NCBI RefSeq assembly: GCF_000820505.1 | Contig: NZ_JWJD01000003.1 | Location: 62,001 to 126,000 of the forward strand | Direction of reading: 5' to 3' | From: Geoalkalibacter ferrihydriticus DSM 17813 | GTDB lineage: Bacteria; Desulfobacterota; Desulfuromonadia; Desulfuromonadales; Geoalkalibacteraceae | DNA: 64,000 nt | In this document: in pieces, positions 1-8,532 of the stretch | How positions within the stretch are numbered: position 1 is the stretch's first letter | How the letters are laid out: each line of letters starts with the position of its first letter | The notes under the pieces: generated by a model | The model's input: only the letters and a program-made list of their open reading frames with translations | Databases searched by the model: none | Told to the model about the DNA's origin: nothing | Program-made: the position numbers and the translations under genes

Positions 1-75
1 AGGAGGAAACCCGCGCGCAATCGACCTGATCGCTGGTCGCGTTCATTTTCTCCACGGTTGGGGAGGGCAGGGCCG

Positions 76-795
76 GTGCAAGACATCTGGCAGGAACTGA
101 ACCGTCAAATTCTGGCGGGGCAGGATTTTTTTGACGACCAATGTCGCAGCCTGCTGGTGGCTCTGCGTGAGCAGAGTGTGACGATTTACTGCAAGGCGGG
201 TTGCAGCAACTGCTGCACCCTGATGGTCAATGCGACCTTCCCCGAGGCGTTGCTGGTCGGAGCGGTGCTTGCGCCGGAACAGTTCGATGCGGTCGCCGCG
301 CATGCCGAGGGACTGGCCCGGATCGCCTGCGATGCCCGCGACTTCAAGGACTACCTGCGGCGCCGCAGAAGAGATCTGGGGCCCTGCCCGCTGTTGAATG
401 CGGATGGGCGCTGTGGGGTGTATGCCGTGCGCCCCATTGCGTGCCGCGCGCTCTTTGCGACACGCAACAGCGCGTGGTGTGCGGTTGATTTCGGCACCTT
501 GCATTCCGCCGAAAAAGAGGCATTCATGAGCAGTCTGGACCCCTCTTTAGTTGCCTTTCCCACCCATTATCTTGCCGCGACTCAGGCATTGGGGCAACAG
601 CTTGAAGCACGAGCCGCAGCCGCCATGGTTTCACGCTGGGGCTTTTCTCTGAACGGTAGTCTGGCTTTTTTGCTCTTTCTCGAACAGCGCTGTCGCTTAA
701 GCGCACTCATTCCACAAGGGCTGGCGGCAACCCGGCAGGCCCTGGCCGCCGCAGGGTACGATCTGCCCTTCGTGGTGAACTATGATCCGATTTGA
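76..795 (+). CDS. YkgJ-family cysteine cluster protein (putative Fe-S or zinc binding)
   Basis: Cytoplasmic protein of about 239 residues with the cysteine pattern of the YkgJ/CxxCxxCC family. An N-terminal cluster reads KAGCSNCC. A second group, CPLLN..GRCGVYAVRPIACR, and a later Cys (SAWC) could ligate a metal or Fe-S cluster. The biochemical role of the family is unknown. I prefer the GTG at 76 because GGGGAGG lies nine bases upstream. A TTG at 58 is possible, and the frame is open to the left edge of the window, so a longer protein beginning outside cannot be excluded. It is followed 27 bases later by a CsbD gene with its own strong ribosome-binding site. Confidence 0.75.
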   Translation: MQDIWQELNRQILAGQDFFDDQCRSLLVALREQSVTIYCKAGCSNCCTLMVNATFPEALLVGAVLAPEQFDAVAAHAEGLARIACDARDFKDYLRRRRRDLGPCPLLNADGRCGVYAVRPIACRALFATRNSAWCAVDFGTLHSAEKEAFMSSLDPSLVAFPTHYLAATQALGQQLEARAAAAMVSRWGFSLNGSLAFLLFLEQRCRLSALIPQGLAATRQALAAAGYDLPFVVNYDPI

Positions 796-822
796 TTCCC
801 CCAACTTTCAAGGAGGCTTAAC

Positions 823-1035
823 ATGACCAACGAAGAATTGCGGGCTAGATGGCATCAATTGCGTGGCCTGGCCAGAGAGTTCTGGGGAGAATTGACGGGT
901 GACGATGTTAATTTCATCGGCGGGCAGCGCGAGTTGCTTGTCGGCAAACTTGAAGAGAAGTACGGTATGAGCCGCGAAGAAGCGGAAAAGCAGGTTGAGG
1001 AGTTTTTCAACTCCGTTGCCGGGCCTGAGGCCTAA
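823..1035 (+). CDS. CsbD family stress-response protein
   Basis: A 70-residue charged protein matching the CsbD family over its whole length: the WHQLRG..REFWGELT start, the DDVNFIGGQRELLVGKL centre and the YGMSREEAEKQVEEF end are family landmarks. CsbD proteins are small cytoplasmic general-stress proteins of unknown biochemical action. AAGGAGG stands seven bases before the ATG, a near-perfect ribosome-binding site that suggests high expression. It is followed after 44 bases by a small membrane protein gene on the same strand, so the three to four genes from the window start may form one transcript. Confidence 0.85.
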   Translation: MTNEELRARWHQLRGLAREFWGELTGDDVNFIGGQRELLVGKLEEKYGMSREEAEKQVEEFFNSVAGPEA

Positions 1036-1079
1036 GCGGTTATCGGGCCATCGTCACTCTGGGAGAAAGGATCATTTAC

Positions 1080-1436
1080 ATGGAGGAAACGCCTGAGCAG
1101 CAACCCGAGGAAGATTTGGCCGAATATGCCCCGGGGATGCAGGCCCTGCGTCGGCGGCGCTGGTTTCTCTGGGGGCTGATCCTGATTTACATTCCGCTTA
1201 TGTGGGTAACTTTGGAATTGTCCGGATCTGACCGGGTCGCCGGGGTGGTTTTCGCGGTGTGGATTCTGCTGGTGTGCGTCGCCGTGGTTTTTGCGGCCTT
1301 TGCCAAATGCCCCCGCTGCGGCAACTTTTTCCACATGCAGGGGTTCATGCCCCTTTATCTGCGCCGTTGCCTGCACTGCGAGCTGCATGTAACCGCGGAT
1401 AAACAGGCACTGAAGAAAAAGTCCGCGCACCGATGA
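1080..1436 (+). CDS. Hypothetical membrane protein with C-terminal zinc-ribbon-like cysteines
   Basis: A 118-residue protein I cannot assign to a named family. An acidic, glutamine-rich head (residues 1-20) is followed by a basic RRRR patch and two hydrophobic helices (roughly 30-50 and 57-78). A cytosolic tail carries CPRCGNFF and CLHCEL, two CxxC pairs typical of a zinc ribbon. AAAGGA precedes the ATG by about eight bases. It ends seven bases before the next gene, a SpoIIM-type membrane protein, so the two are probably co-transcribed and may act together in the membrane. This association is inference. Confidence 0.7.
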   Translation: MEETPEQQPEEDLAEYAPGMQALRRRRWFLWGLILIYIPLMWVTLELSGSDRVAGVVFAVWILLVCVAVVFAAFAKCPRCGNFFHMQGFMPLYLRRCLHCELHVTADKQALKKKSAHR

Positions 1437-1443
1437 CTGGATT

Positions 1444-2013
1444 ATGATTTCCTTGTTGCGTGCCGAGGGCTCATTCCGGCAGCGGGTTTTCGCGCTTCTC
1501 GGTGAAGCGCGTTGGTGCATCCTTGCCGCGCTGATCCTGTTTTTGCTCGGCGTGGTCTTTGGGCCGCTCTATCCCGCGCCTGGCCTGCACCTGGCCGAGG
1601 CGCTTTTTGAGATGGCCCAGGCTCTGCACGATAAGAGCCTGCTGCAGATCGCCGTGGCGATCTTTGTGCGCAACCTGTCGGCCGTGACCTTCGCACTGCT
1701 TCTCGGCGTCGGCCTGGGGCTTCTACCAGTGGCTGCCGCCCTGCTCAATGGTTGGCTGGCGGGGGTGGTGATAGCCGAACAGCCGGGCGCTTTGTGGATG
1801 ATTCTGCCCCATGGGGTTTTCGAGCTTCCGGCGGTCTTTATCGCATGGGGGTTGGGCATCTGGTGTGGTCTTTGGGTGACGGCCCCGGCGCCTTTCGTGG
1901 CCCTCAAGACGCGTTTGAAAAAAAGCCTCTGGCTACTGCTGAGGTTGATCGTGCCGCTGCTGGCGATTGCCGCATTCATCGAAGCCTCCCTGATTGCCTG
2001 GTTGACTTCCTGA
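1444..2013 (+). CDS. SpoIIM/DUF95-family integral membrane protein
   Basis: A 189-residue polytopic protein with about four to five hydrophobic helices (around 26-46, 72-100, 105-130, 135-150 and 162-185). The segment ILPHGVFELPAVFIAWGLG is the hallmark of the SpoIIM/DUF95 family. In Firmicutes SpoIIM belongs to the engulfment complex, but proteobacterial members occur outside sporulation and their function is unknown. The gene begins seven bases after the preceding zinc-ribbon membrane protein and converges on the histidine kinase whose 3' end lies 37 bases downstream. No ribosome-binding site is obvious, consistent with translational coupling. Confidence 0.78.
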   Translation: MISLLRAEGSFRQRVFALLGEARWCILAALILFLLGVVFGPLYPAPGLHLAEALFEMAQALHDKSLLQIAVAIFVRNLSAVTFALLLGVGLGLLPVAAALLNGWLAGVVIAEQPGALWMILPHGVFELPAVFIAWGLGIWCGLWVTAPAPFVALKTRLKKSLWLLLRLIVPLLAIAAFIEASLIAWLTS

Positions 2014-2050
2014 GCGTTTGCGTCTTCCTCTCCCCATTGATTTGCCGCAA

Positions 2051-4294
2051 TCAGCTCAGTTCGGTTCCGCGTTCTTCCTCTTCCCAGGGCAACTTGACAA
2101 ACACCTGGGTGCCTTTGCCGCGCTGACTCTCCACCCACACCCGTCCGCCGTGGCCTTCGATCACATGCTTGACGATGCTCATGCCCAGCCCCGTGCCGTC
2201 GACGGCGGTGGTCGAGGTGTCGGCACGGTAAAATCGTTCAAAAATTCGCCGCCTCTGCTCGGCGGTCATACCGATGCCCTGGTCGGCGACCTCGATCAGA
2301 ACCCCGTCGGCTTCCCCGTGCCCGCTGATGCGAATGGTGCCGCCGCCGGGTGAGTATTTAATGGAATTGCTGACAATGTTCTCCAGGGCCTGCTCCATCT
2401 TGCCGCTGTCGATGGTCAGTTCCAGCGGATCGTCGGGCAGTTCAAGAACAAAGTCGTGCTTCTGTGTGAGGTTGCGACCAAAAACTTCAATTTCACGCAG
2501 TAGTTCTCTGATGTCTTTTTTTTCTTTCTCGATGGGGATCTCGCGGCCCAGTTCGATGCGCGTTAAATCCAGAAGGTCATTGACGATACGCGACAATGCC
2601 CAGGCCTTCTTGTTGATGTAGGCCAGGGCTTCCTGCCGGGTTTCCGCCGGCAGGCCCTTTTCGTTGAGGAGCAAATCCGAATAGCCGATGATGGAGGAGA
2701 GCGGGGTGCTCAATTCGTGGGCCGCCGTGCAGATGAATTCACTCTTCATGCGGTTCATGGCGCGCTCACCGGTGACATCATGAAGGATGAAGATCATCCC
2801 TACGGCCGTGCCGACACGCGTTTGAATGAGCGAGGTGCGCCCTTCCATGATGCGGGATGCCGTGCCGTCGTGCAATTCGACGTCGAAGCGCGTGCCGCCC
2901 CGGCCCTTCTCAAGTGCGCCAACCAGGTGTTCGCGCAATTGCGGGTGGGAGATTACCTGCTCAAAGGGTTGATGAATTACTTGGCGCAGGGAGGCGCCCA
3001 ATAATTCCTCCGCAGGTTTGCTTAGCAGCACGATGCGTCCGTGGGAATCGGTAACGATGAGGATTTCCGCGACGGAGGTGAGGATGCTGTCGATGCGGTT
3101 ACGGATGCCGCCGGCGACGAAATAGCCCGCCGGCACCGCCAGCAGCATCATCAGCAGAGCAGTCAGTCCGATCCAGTAGCCCATGCCGGTCATGGCGGCC
3201 TGCAGGCGAAACTGACTGTCCTTGAGATCGGTTTCGTAATAGCCCGCGCCGATGACCCAATCCCAGGGCTCGTAATAGGCAATGGCCACGACCTTGTAAC
3301 GAGCTTTTTCTTCCCCAGGGTTGAGCCAGGGATAGCGCGCAAAATCCACGGGAATTCGCGCGTTCTTGGCGGATTTTTGCAGGCGCAGGGCTCTTTCGAC
3401 GATCTCGCGGATGAAGTGGTGGCCAGCGGCGTCGACCTCATCCCACAGGCTCTCGCCGTCCCGTAGTCCATCCTGCGAGATAATGTAGGTGCCGCGCTGT
3501 TCCCCCGTGCCGCCGAGGACGTAAACATAGCCGGTTTTGCCGACCACGATGTCCATGATGCCCCTGCGCAGGCTCTCCAGGCTCTCCTGTTTGACTCCGA
3601 CATAGAGGGCGCCGACCACTTCGGTTTCGGCGTCATTCCAGATGGGCTGGTAAGCCGTGACATACCAGGCGTTGACCACAAAGGCCCGACCCTGAAAAGT
3701 CTCGCCGCGCAGCAGGGCGGCAACCACCGGGTCGGCAAGTCCCTCAGCGGTTTGTGCCGGTATATAGGTGCCCAGGGCGCGGCGTCCTGCGGCGTCGGCA
3801 ACGTTGGTTGCCACGCGCAGCATGTCGCCGCGTTGATTCATGCGCTGGAACAGAGTGACGGTGCCGCCGACCAGGTCACGTACCTCGTCGACGATGGGAG
3901 AGGGCAGGTCAAAGGAGTCGTTCCGGCCTAGCCAACGGCCGCCGACCAGCATTCGCGGCAGGGCGATTTGAGTTTGTCGGTGAGTGTATTGATCAATGGC
4001 ATCCCAGACTGTCATGGGCGGGGCGAAGCTGATCGCCCCGGCTTGGTCGAGGACGAATTCGGCCACCCTCAGATTGCTGTTGATTGTGATCTGGGTCGCC
4101 TCCTGAGCCGCGCGGCACATGAGATAGACGTCCTGAGCGATCTTCTGCGCTTCGCTATGGGCGTGGCGCTCGATTTCTCGGGCGAAGAATCTCTGCACCT
4201 CCTGCTTCTGGTAGAGCGCGACGCCCGCCGCTACCAGCGCCGTGAGCAGGATCGGCAGAATGGCCAACCCGGTGACTCTGACCCCGATCCTCAT
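2051..4294 (-). CDS. Membrane sensor histidine kinase with Cache, PAS, HisKA and HATPase domains
   Basis: 747 residues. A first membrane helix at about 8-28 is followed by a long periplasmic Cache-type sensor (about 30-370, with the GYVYVLGGTGEQRGTY and WVIGAGYYETD landmarks of the Cache_3-Cache_2 type). A second helix (about 372-395) leads to a PAS domain (about 405-510), a HisKA domain with the phospho-acceptor in AAHELSTPLSSIIGY, and an HATPase_c domain with N box (ENIVSNSIKYS), G1 (VADQGIGMT) and G2 (DGTGLGMSIVK). It should sense a small periplasmic ligand and autophosphorylate. No response regulator gene is adjacent, so it is an orphan here. GGAGGAG lies ten bases before the ATG. Confidence 0.92.
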   Translation of the reverse strand: MRIGVRVTGLAILPILLTALVAAGVALYQKQEVQRFFAREIERHAHSEAQKIAQDVYLMCRAAQEATQITINSNLRVAEFVLDQAGAISFAPPMTVWDAIDQYTHRQTQIALPRMLVGGRWLGRNDSFDLPSPIVDEVRDLVGGTVTLFQRMNQRGDMLRVATNVADAAGRRALGTYIPAQTAEGLADPVVAALLRGETFQGRAFVVNAWYVTAYQPIWNDAETEVVGALYVGVKQESLESLRRGIMDIVVGKTGYVYVLGGTGEQRGTYIISQDGLRDGESLWDEVDAAGHHFIREIVERALRLQKSAKNARIPVDFARYPWLNPGEEKARYKVVAIAYYEPWDWVIGAGYYETDLKDSQFRLQAAMTGMGYWIGLTALLMMLLAVPAGYFVAGGIRNRIDSILTSVAEILIVTDSHGRIVLLSKPAEELLGASLRQVIHQPFEQVISHPQLREHLVGALEKGRGGTRFDVELHDGTASRIMEGRTSLIQTRVGTAVGMIFILHDVTGERAMNRMKSEFICTAAHELSTPLSSIIGYSDLLLNEKGLPAETRQEALAYINKKAWALSRIVNDLLDLTRIELGREIPIEKEKKDIRELLREIEVFGRNLTQKHDFVLELPDDPLELTIDSGKMEQALENIVSNSIKYSPGGGTIRISGHGEADGVLIEVADQGIGMTAEQRRRIFERFYRADTSTTAVDGTGLGMSIVKHVIEGHGGRVWVESQRGKGTQVFVKLPWEEEERGTELS

Positions 4295-4420
4295 GTTTTT
4301 GCGGCTCCTCCCCGAAACCTGGAGAAAAACGCATCCCCCGCCCAGGGCGAGGGTGCGTTTTAATGATACCGCAAAATGAAGGTTGATTTGCGCGGAACTT
4401 ACGATTAAATAGTCAGGAGG

Positions 4421-5476
4421 CTAATTGGTCAGGGCTTCGCGCGGCCAGGCATTGATGATGGCGTTGATCAGGGTCGCCAGGGGGATGGCGAAAAAGACCC
4501 CGAGAAATCCCCAGATCCCACCGAACACAAGGATGGCGGCGATGATGGCGATGGGGTGCAGGTTGACCGCTTCGGAGAGCAGCAACGGCGCTAACAGGTT
4601 GCCGTCAAGCAGTTGAATGATGGCGTAGGCGATGAGGACATAGAAAAACTGTTGGTCAAAACCCCACTGGAAGGAGGCCACCAGAGCCACCGGCAGGGTG
4701 ACGACCGCGGCCCCCACATAAGGGATGAGAACCGAAATACCGACGAGAAAGCCAAGCAGCATGGCGTAATTGAGATTGAGCAGCCAGAAGGTGACGCCGG
4801 ACACGATCCAGACAATCAAGATTTCAAGAATTTTGCCGCGGATGTAGTTGCCGATCTGGCTGTTGACCTCCCGCCACACGGTACTGACCAAAGTGCGCTC
4901 CTGGGGAAGAAAACCCTGCATCCAATGCAGGATGCGGTCTTTGTCCTTGAGAAAAAAAAACACCAGGATCGGCATCAGTACCAGGTAGACCAGCAAGGTC
5001 ACCAAGCCGAGCACTGACGCCATGGAAACCGTGAGCAGTTTCTGCGCCTGACGCACCACTTCGGCGCGCAGGGTGTTGGCAATTTCCTGCGTTTGGGTTT
5101 CGGAGATGAGGCGTGGATAGCGCTCAGGCAGAGCCATAAGCGCTGCTTGAGCTTCGCTGATCATGCTGGGCAGTTGCTGGATGAGTTGCGTGACCTGTTT
5201 GATCAGCATCGGCACCAGCCAGAAAAAGCCGACAAAAAGCAGGGCCATAAAGATTGCGAAAACCAGCAGCACCGCCGCCAGGCGCGGCAGGCCGAGACGG
5301 CCGAGGCTGCGCACCGGTCCCTCGAGCAGATAGGCGATGACCAGGCTGGCGAAAAAAGGCACCATCATCCGCCCGAACATCAGCACCACCACCAGCCCCA
5401 AGGCCAGAAGCGCCAGAAGAATGATGACCTGTTGGTCGGTGAAGTTGCGCCGAAACCAATTGGTGATAACGTCCAT
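4421..5476 (-). CDS. AI-2E family transporter (PerM/YdiK type permease)
   Basis: About 351 residues with the topology of the AI-2E/PerM family: paired N-terminal helices, a soluble middle domain (about 100-190 with amphipathic segments), then a helix-rich C-terminal half containing VSGVTFWLLNLNYAMLLGFLVG and the VLIPYVGAAVVTLPVALVA motif. Members export autoinducer-2, other small molecules or ions; the substrate cannot be read from sequence. I place the start at the ATG at 5476 (protein begins MDVITNW, with a weak GAGG upstream). The frame stays open to 5572, but the upstream starts lack ribosome-binding sites. It is transcribed divergently from the M24 peptidase. Confidence 0.85.
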   Translation of the reverse strand: MDVITNWFRRNFTDQQVIILLALLALGLVVVLMFGRMMVPFFASLVIAYLLEGPVRSLGRLGLPRLAAVLLVFAIFMALLFVGFFWLVPMLIKQVTQLIQQLPSMISEAQAALMALPERYPRLISETQTQEIANTLRAEVVRQAQKLLTVSMASVLGLVTLLVYLVLMPILVFFFLKDKDRILHWMQGFLPQERTLVSTVWREVNSQIGNYIRGKILEILIVWIVSGVTFWLLNLNYAMLLGFLVGISVLIPYVGAAVVTLPVALVASFQWGFDQQFFYVLIAYAIIQLLDGNLLAPLLLSEAVNLHPIAIIAAILVFGGIWGFLGVFFAIPLATLINAIINAWPREALTN

Positions 5477-5666
5477 TAAAAGTCGAACCTCGTTGTCCAA
5501 AATATCGGTTACGAAAGCAGACATATTAGCATAAACTGTAGAGAAATACAGAGAATCCGTCACCTGTCCCACCTTGACAATGACGGGCCCTGGAGTGAGA
5601 ATAAGCCATATTTCTTTTCGCTGATTGTTTTCTTGGATTGTTCATCTGCTGACGGAGGTTTCCCCC

Positions 5667-6857
5667 ATGCGTATAACTCCCCTTGCCGAACTTGAGCGTC
5701 GTATCCAGTCCCTGCAAGGCCAGATGGGCCATGCCGATCTTGATGCCGTGCTCATGGTACAGAATGCCGACCTGTTTTATTTCACCGGCTCAATTCAACA
5801 GGGTGCCCTGTACGTTCCGGCCGCAGGCGAGCCTCTCTACATGGTGCGCAAGGACTACACGCGGGCGCGCATGGAATGCGGGCTCAAGGAGGTGGTGCCG
5901 TTCCGCAGTCCCAAGGATATCCCCGGGATTCTTGCTGATTTCAGTCGCCAGATGCCGAAGAAAATCGGATTTGAACTCGATGTGCTGCCCGTGGCCATCT
6001 TCCAGCGCCTGCAGAAAGTATTCGGGGATGCAGAAACAAGCGATGCAAGCCATCTCATTCGTACCGTACGCGCGGTCAAATCCGACTACGAAATCGAAAT
6101 CATGAAGGATGCCGCGCTCATGGTCGACCGCGTCTGCCAGCGCGCCAAAGAAGTCATCCGCGTGGGCATGACCGATCTGGAGTTGGCCGCCGAGCTCGAA
6201 TTTGCCGCGCGCAAGCTGGGACACCAGGGCATTACGCGCATGCGCGGCTTCAACTCCGAGCTGTTCTTCGGCCACATTTTTTCCGGAGCGGACAGCGCTG
6301 CGCCCGCCTTTCTCGATGCGCCCCTAGGCGGTATCGGGGTCAATCCGAGCATCGGACAGGGGGCGAGCTACAAACGCATCGAACCCAATCAGCCCATTAT
6401 TGTTGATTTTGCCGGGGCTTTCGACGGTTACCTGGTCGATCAGACGCGCGTGTTCTGTATCGATGGGCTGCCCGAGGAACTGGTCAGGGCCTATGACGAC
6501 ATGGTCGCCGTGGAAATGCGCCTCAAGGAGCTGGCACGTCCCGGTGCGGTTTGGGGCGAGTTGTACGATGCCTGTTGCGCCTATGCCGCCGAGCTGGGCC
6601 ACAAGGAACACTTCATGGGCGCCCCAGGTGCTCAGGTGTCCTTCATCGGTCACGGAATTGGGGTGGAGATCGACGAATATCCCTTTATCGCCCGCGGCTT
6701 CAAAGACCAGGTACTGGAAGAGAAGATGACGTTTGCCTTTGAACCCAAAGTGGTTTATCCCGGTTTGGGCGCGGTGGGAGTCGAAAATACCTTCTGGGTG
6801 GCGCCCGAGGGGCTTAAGCACCTGACGTTCACCAGCGAGGAGTTGGTTGTTCTTTAG
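5667..6857 (+). CDS. M24 family metallopeptidase (Xaa-Pro aminopeptidase-like)
   Basis: A 396-residue creatinase/prolidase-fold protein: an N-terminal domain (about 1-150) and a C-terminal pita-bread catalytic domain. The five metal ligands of the family are visible: Asp in IVDFAGAFDGYLVDQTRVF (two), His in GHGIGVEIDEYP, Glu in FAFEPKVV and Glu in GVENTFWV. It should cleave Xaa-Pro bonds in the cytoplasm using two Mn or Co ions. The ATG at 5667 has GGAGG seven bases upstream; an earlier in-frame start at 5625 has none. It ends just before the ribosome-binding site of a PAS-GGDEF gene, so the two may be co-transcribed. Confidence 0.9.
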   Translation: MRITPLAELERRIQSLQGQMGHADLDAVLMVQNADLFYFTGSIQQGALYVPAAGEPLYMVRKDYTRARMECGLKEVVPFRSPKDIPGILADFSRQMPKKIGFELDVLPVAIFQRLQKVFGDAETSDASHLIRTVRAVKSDYEIEIMKDAALMVDRVCQRAKEVIRVGMTDLELAAELEFAARKLGHQGITRMRGFNSELFFGHIFSGADSAAPAFLDAPLGGIGVNPSIGQGASYKRIEPNQPIIVDFAGAFDGYLVDQTRVFCIDGLPEELVRAYDDMVAVEMRLKELARPGAVWGELYDACCAYAAELGHKEHFMGAPGAQVSFIGHGIGVEIDEYPFIARGFKDQVLEEKMTFAFEPKVVYPGLGAVGVENTFWVAPEGLKHLTFTSEELVVL

Positions 6858-6918
6858 ATTTGTCGGATGCCGCGGCACAAAGACTGACGAAATGACGGTG
6901 GGGGAGGGGAGGGGAAGC

Positions 6919-7953
6919 ATGGGCTGGAGCGGCAAGGTTGATGAGTGGCCGGCGGGTTATCTGGGTTTTTCAAAAGATATACGCACGATTGGCGCGCGCG
7001 CCGTTCCGGAAGTGTTTTCGCGGACGGATCCATCGGTCTTTCTGCTGCACGAAGACGAAGACCTCTACCGACGCCTGGTCAATGATGCGCCGGAGGGAAT
7101 CCTGCGCCTCGATCAGCAGGGGCGCATTGATTTTGCCAACGCTGTTCTCCGGAAGATGCTCGGTTTCGAAGAAGACGACATCAAAGGCGACTTTCTTTCA
7201 AGTTTTGCCGTGGGTGAGAGCCGCGAGTTGCTTAACGCCGCCTTTGAGCAGGTTACGCGGGGCGGCCGGCAAAAAATCGATCTTTTTCTTCAGCGGCGGG
7301 ACGGTTCGGCATTCTGGGGATTGCTATCGCTGAGCCCGCTTTTTGAATACACCGGCAGAGTCCGCGGCATGGTTGCCGTGCTGACCGATATAACCGAGCG
7401 CAAGCAGGCGGAAACGCAGATGCAGCGGATGGCTTTTGCCGATCCTCTCACCGGTCTGCCTAATCGGACCCTGTTGATCGATCGTCTTGAGCAGGCCTTG
7501 GTTACCGCACGCCGCGAGGGCACGGGCGTCGGAGTCGCGTTCATCGATGTCGACCGTTTCAAACAGTTCAACGATCAATACGGTCACGCCGCCGGAGATG
7601 CCCTGCTGCAAATGGTGGCCGGGGGGGTGCGGCAGAGCCTGCGGCGCAGCGATACGGTCGCACGCTGGGCGGGAGATGAGTTTGTCGTGGTTTTTCCGGC
7701 GGTGCACGAACCCGGAGATCTCCTGGCGTCCATCCACAAGGTGCAACAGTCCTGCTCCGGGCCCTTGACCTTAGGCGACCGGGAATTTTTCTGCAGCCTC
7801 AGTATCGGTGTGACTCTCTTTCCCGATGACGGTGAGCGTGGCGATTTGCTCCTACATCGCGCCGATCTCGCCATGTATCGGGCCAAGCGGGAAGGGGGCG
7901 GAACCTATAGGTTTTTCCGCCCCGATCTCGATGGCCTTCCTCTCGAAGGCTAA
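6919..7953 (+). CDS. PAS-GGDEF diguanylate cyclase
   Basis: A 344-residue cytoplasmic protein: a short unrelated head, a PAS domain (about 50-165, ending with the PAC-type VLTDITERKQAE) and a GGDEF domain (about 175-335). The active-site loop reads AGDEF rather than GGDEF; this variant occurs in active cyclases. The allosteric product-binding RxxD (RRSD) stands five residues before it, so feedback inhibition by c-di-GMP is expected. DPLTGLPNR and the DVDRFKQFND metal site are intact. The ATG at 6919 follows GGGGAGGGGA. The stop codon overlaps that of the convergent hypothetical gene by four bases. Confidence 0.9.
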   Translation: MGWSGKVDEWPAGYLGFSKDIRTIGARAVPEVFSRTDPSVFLLHEDEDLYRRLVNDAPEGILRLDQQGRIDFANAVLRKMLGFEEDDIKGDFLSSFAVGESRELLNAAFEQVTRGGRQKIDLFLQRRDGSAFWGLLSLSPLFEYTGRVRGMVAVLTDITERKQAETQMQRMAFADPLTGLPNRTLLIDRLEQALVTARREGTGVGVAFIDVDRFKQFNDQYGHAAGDALLQMVAGGVRQSLRRSDTVARWAGDEFVVVFPAVHEPGDLLASIHKVQQSCSGPLTLGDREFFCSLSIGVTLFPDDGERGDLLLHRADLAMYRAKREGGGTYRFFRPDLDGLPLEG

Positions 7954-8309
7954 ATCCGATAACAGAAATAATCCGAGGCGCCGTAATCAAACAATGAAAT
8001 GAATTCGTCCAGGACCGTACCGCTAAAATGTGAGTGGCTCTGGTGGTCATAGCCGTCGAAGATACGGCCGTAGACACTGAAGCACAGGTGCTGTCCTGCC
8101 TCATTGATTATGCAGAAGTTGTTTCCCTGGGGATCGCGCTTGACTCCGCAGCTTCTTTTTTCCGCCAATCTCGAGACGCGGATCATGTCGAGGTTCTTTC
8201 CACCGGTTAATGTTTTTTCCCGCGACCTGTCATAAAGGGAGTGGATTTCCCGCTTGCCGATAAGCGATCCTGCCAGATAAGCTACTCTTGCCCGCCTGTC
8301 CGCATTCAT
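7950..8309 (-). CDS. Hypothetical protein, 119 residues
   Basis: I do not recognise a family. The protein has no signal peptide or membrane helix, a basic N-terminal half (residues 1-60) and an aromatic and acidic C-terminal half rich in His, Asp, Phe and Tyr (VYGRIFDGYDHQSHSHFSG, FDYGASDYFCY). The latter looks like a folded domain rather than a chance frame. AGGAGGAG lies just before the ATG, an excellent ribosome-binding site and the main support for coding. It is convergent with, and overlaps by four bases, the diguanylate cyclase. Confidence 0.65.
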   Translation of the reverse strand: MNADRRARVAYLAGSLIGKREIHSLYDRSREKTLTGGKNLDMIRVSRLAEKRSCGVKRDPQGNNFCIINEAGQHLCFSVYGRIFDGYDHQSHSHFSGTVLDEFISLFDYGASDYFCYRI

Positions 8310-8477
8310 TGTCTCCTCCTGCCTTTTAGGTTGACGATCTCGGCCCGCTGTGGCCTTGGTGTTCCGGGTATCCCTTATGTAGGAGTAAATGCGAAAAGTG
8401 TTTCTGTGTTATGTATACACTATGTTTTTCTGTGTGCAAGAAAAAGGAAAAAAAACCATAAGCGGGAAGGGTGGTCA

Positions 8478-8505
8478 AATAAAAAGGGCGCCTAAGCGGC
8501 GCCCC
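8478..8505 (-). terminator. Intrinsic terminator of the TraF-like barrel gene
   Basis: Read on the minus strand, a seven-base-pair GC stem (GGGCGCC with GGCGCCC, loop of five) is followed by a T-rich run (TTTTTATT). It starts 28 bases after the stop of the outer-membrane protein gene. Confidence 0.8.
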
Positions 8506-8532
8506 GGGATGGTGGATGGAGGTCGGGAAAGG

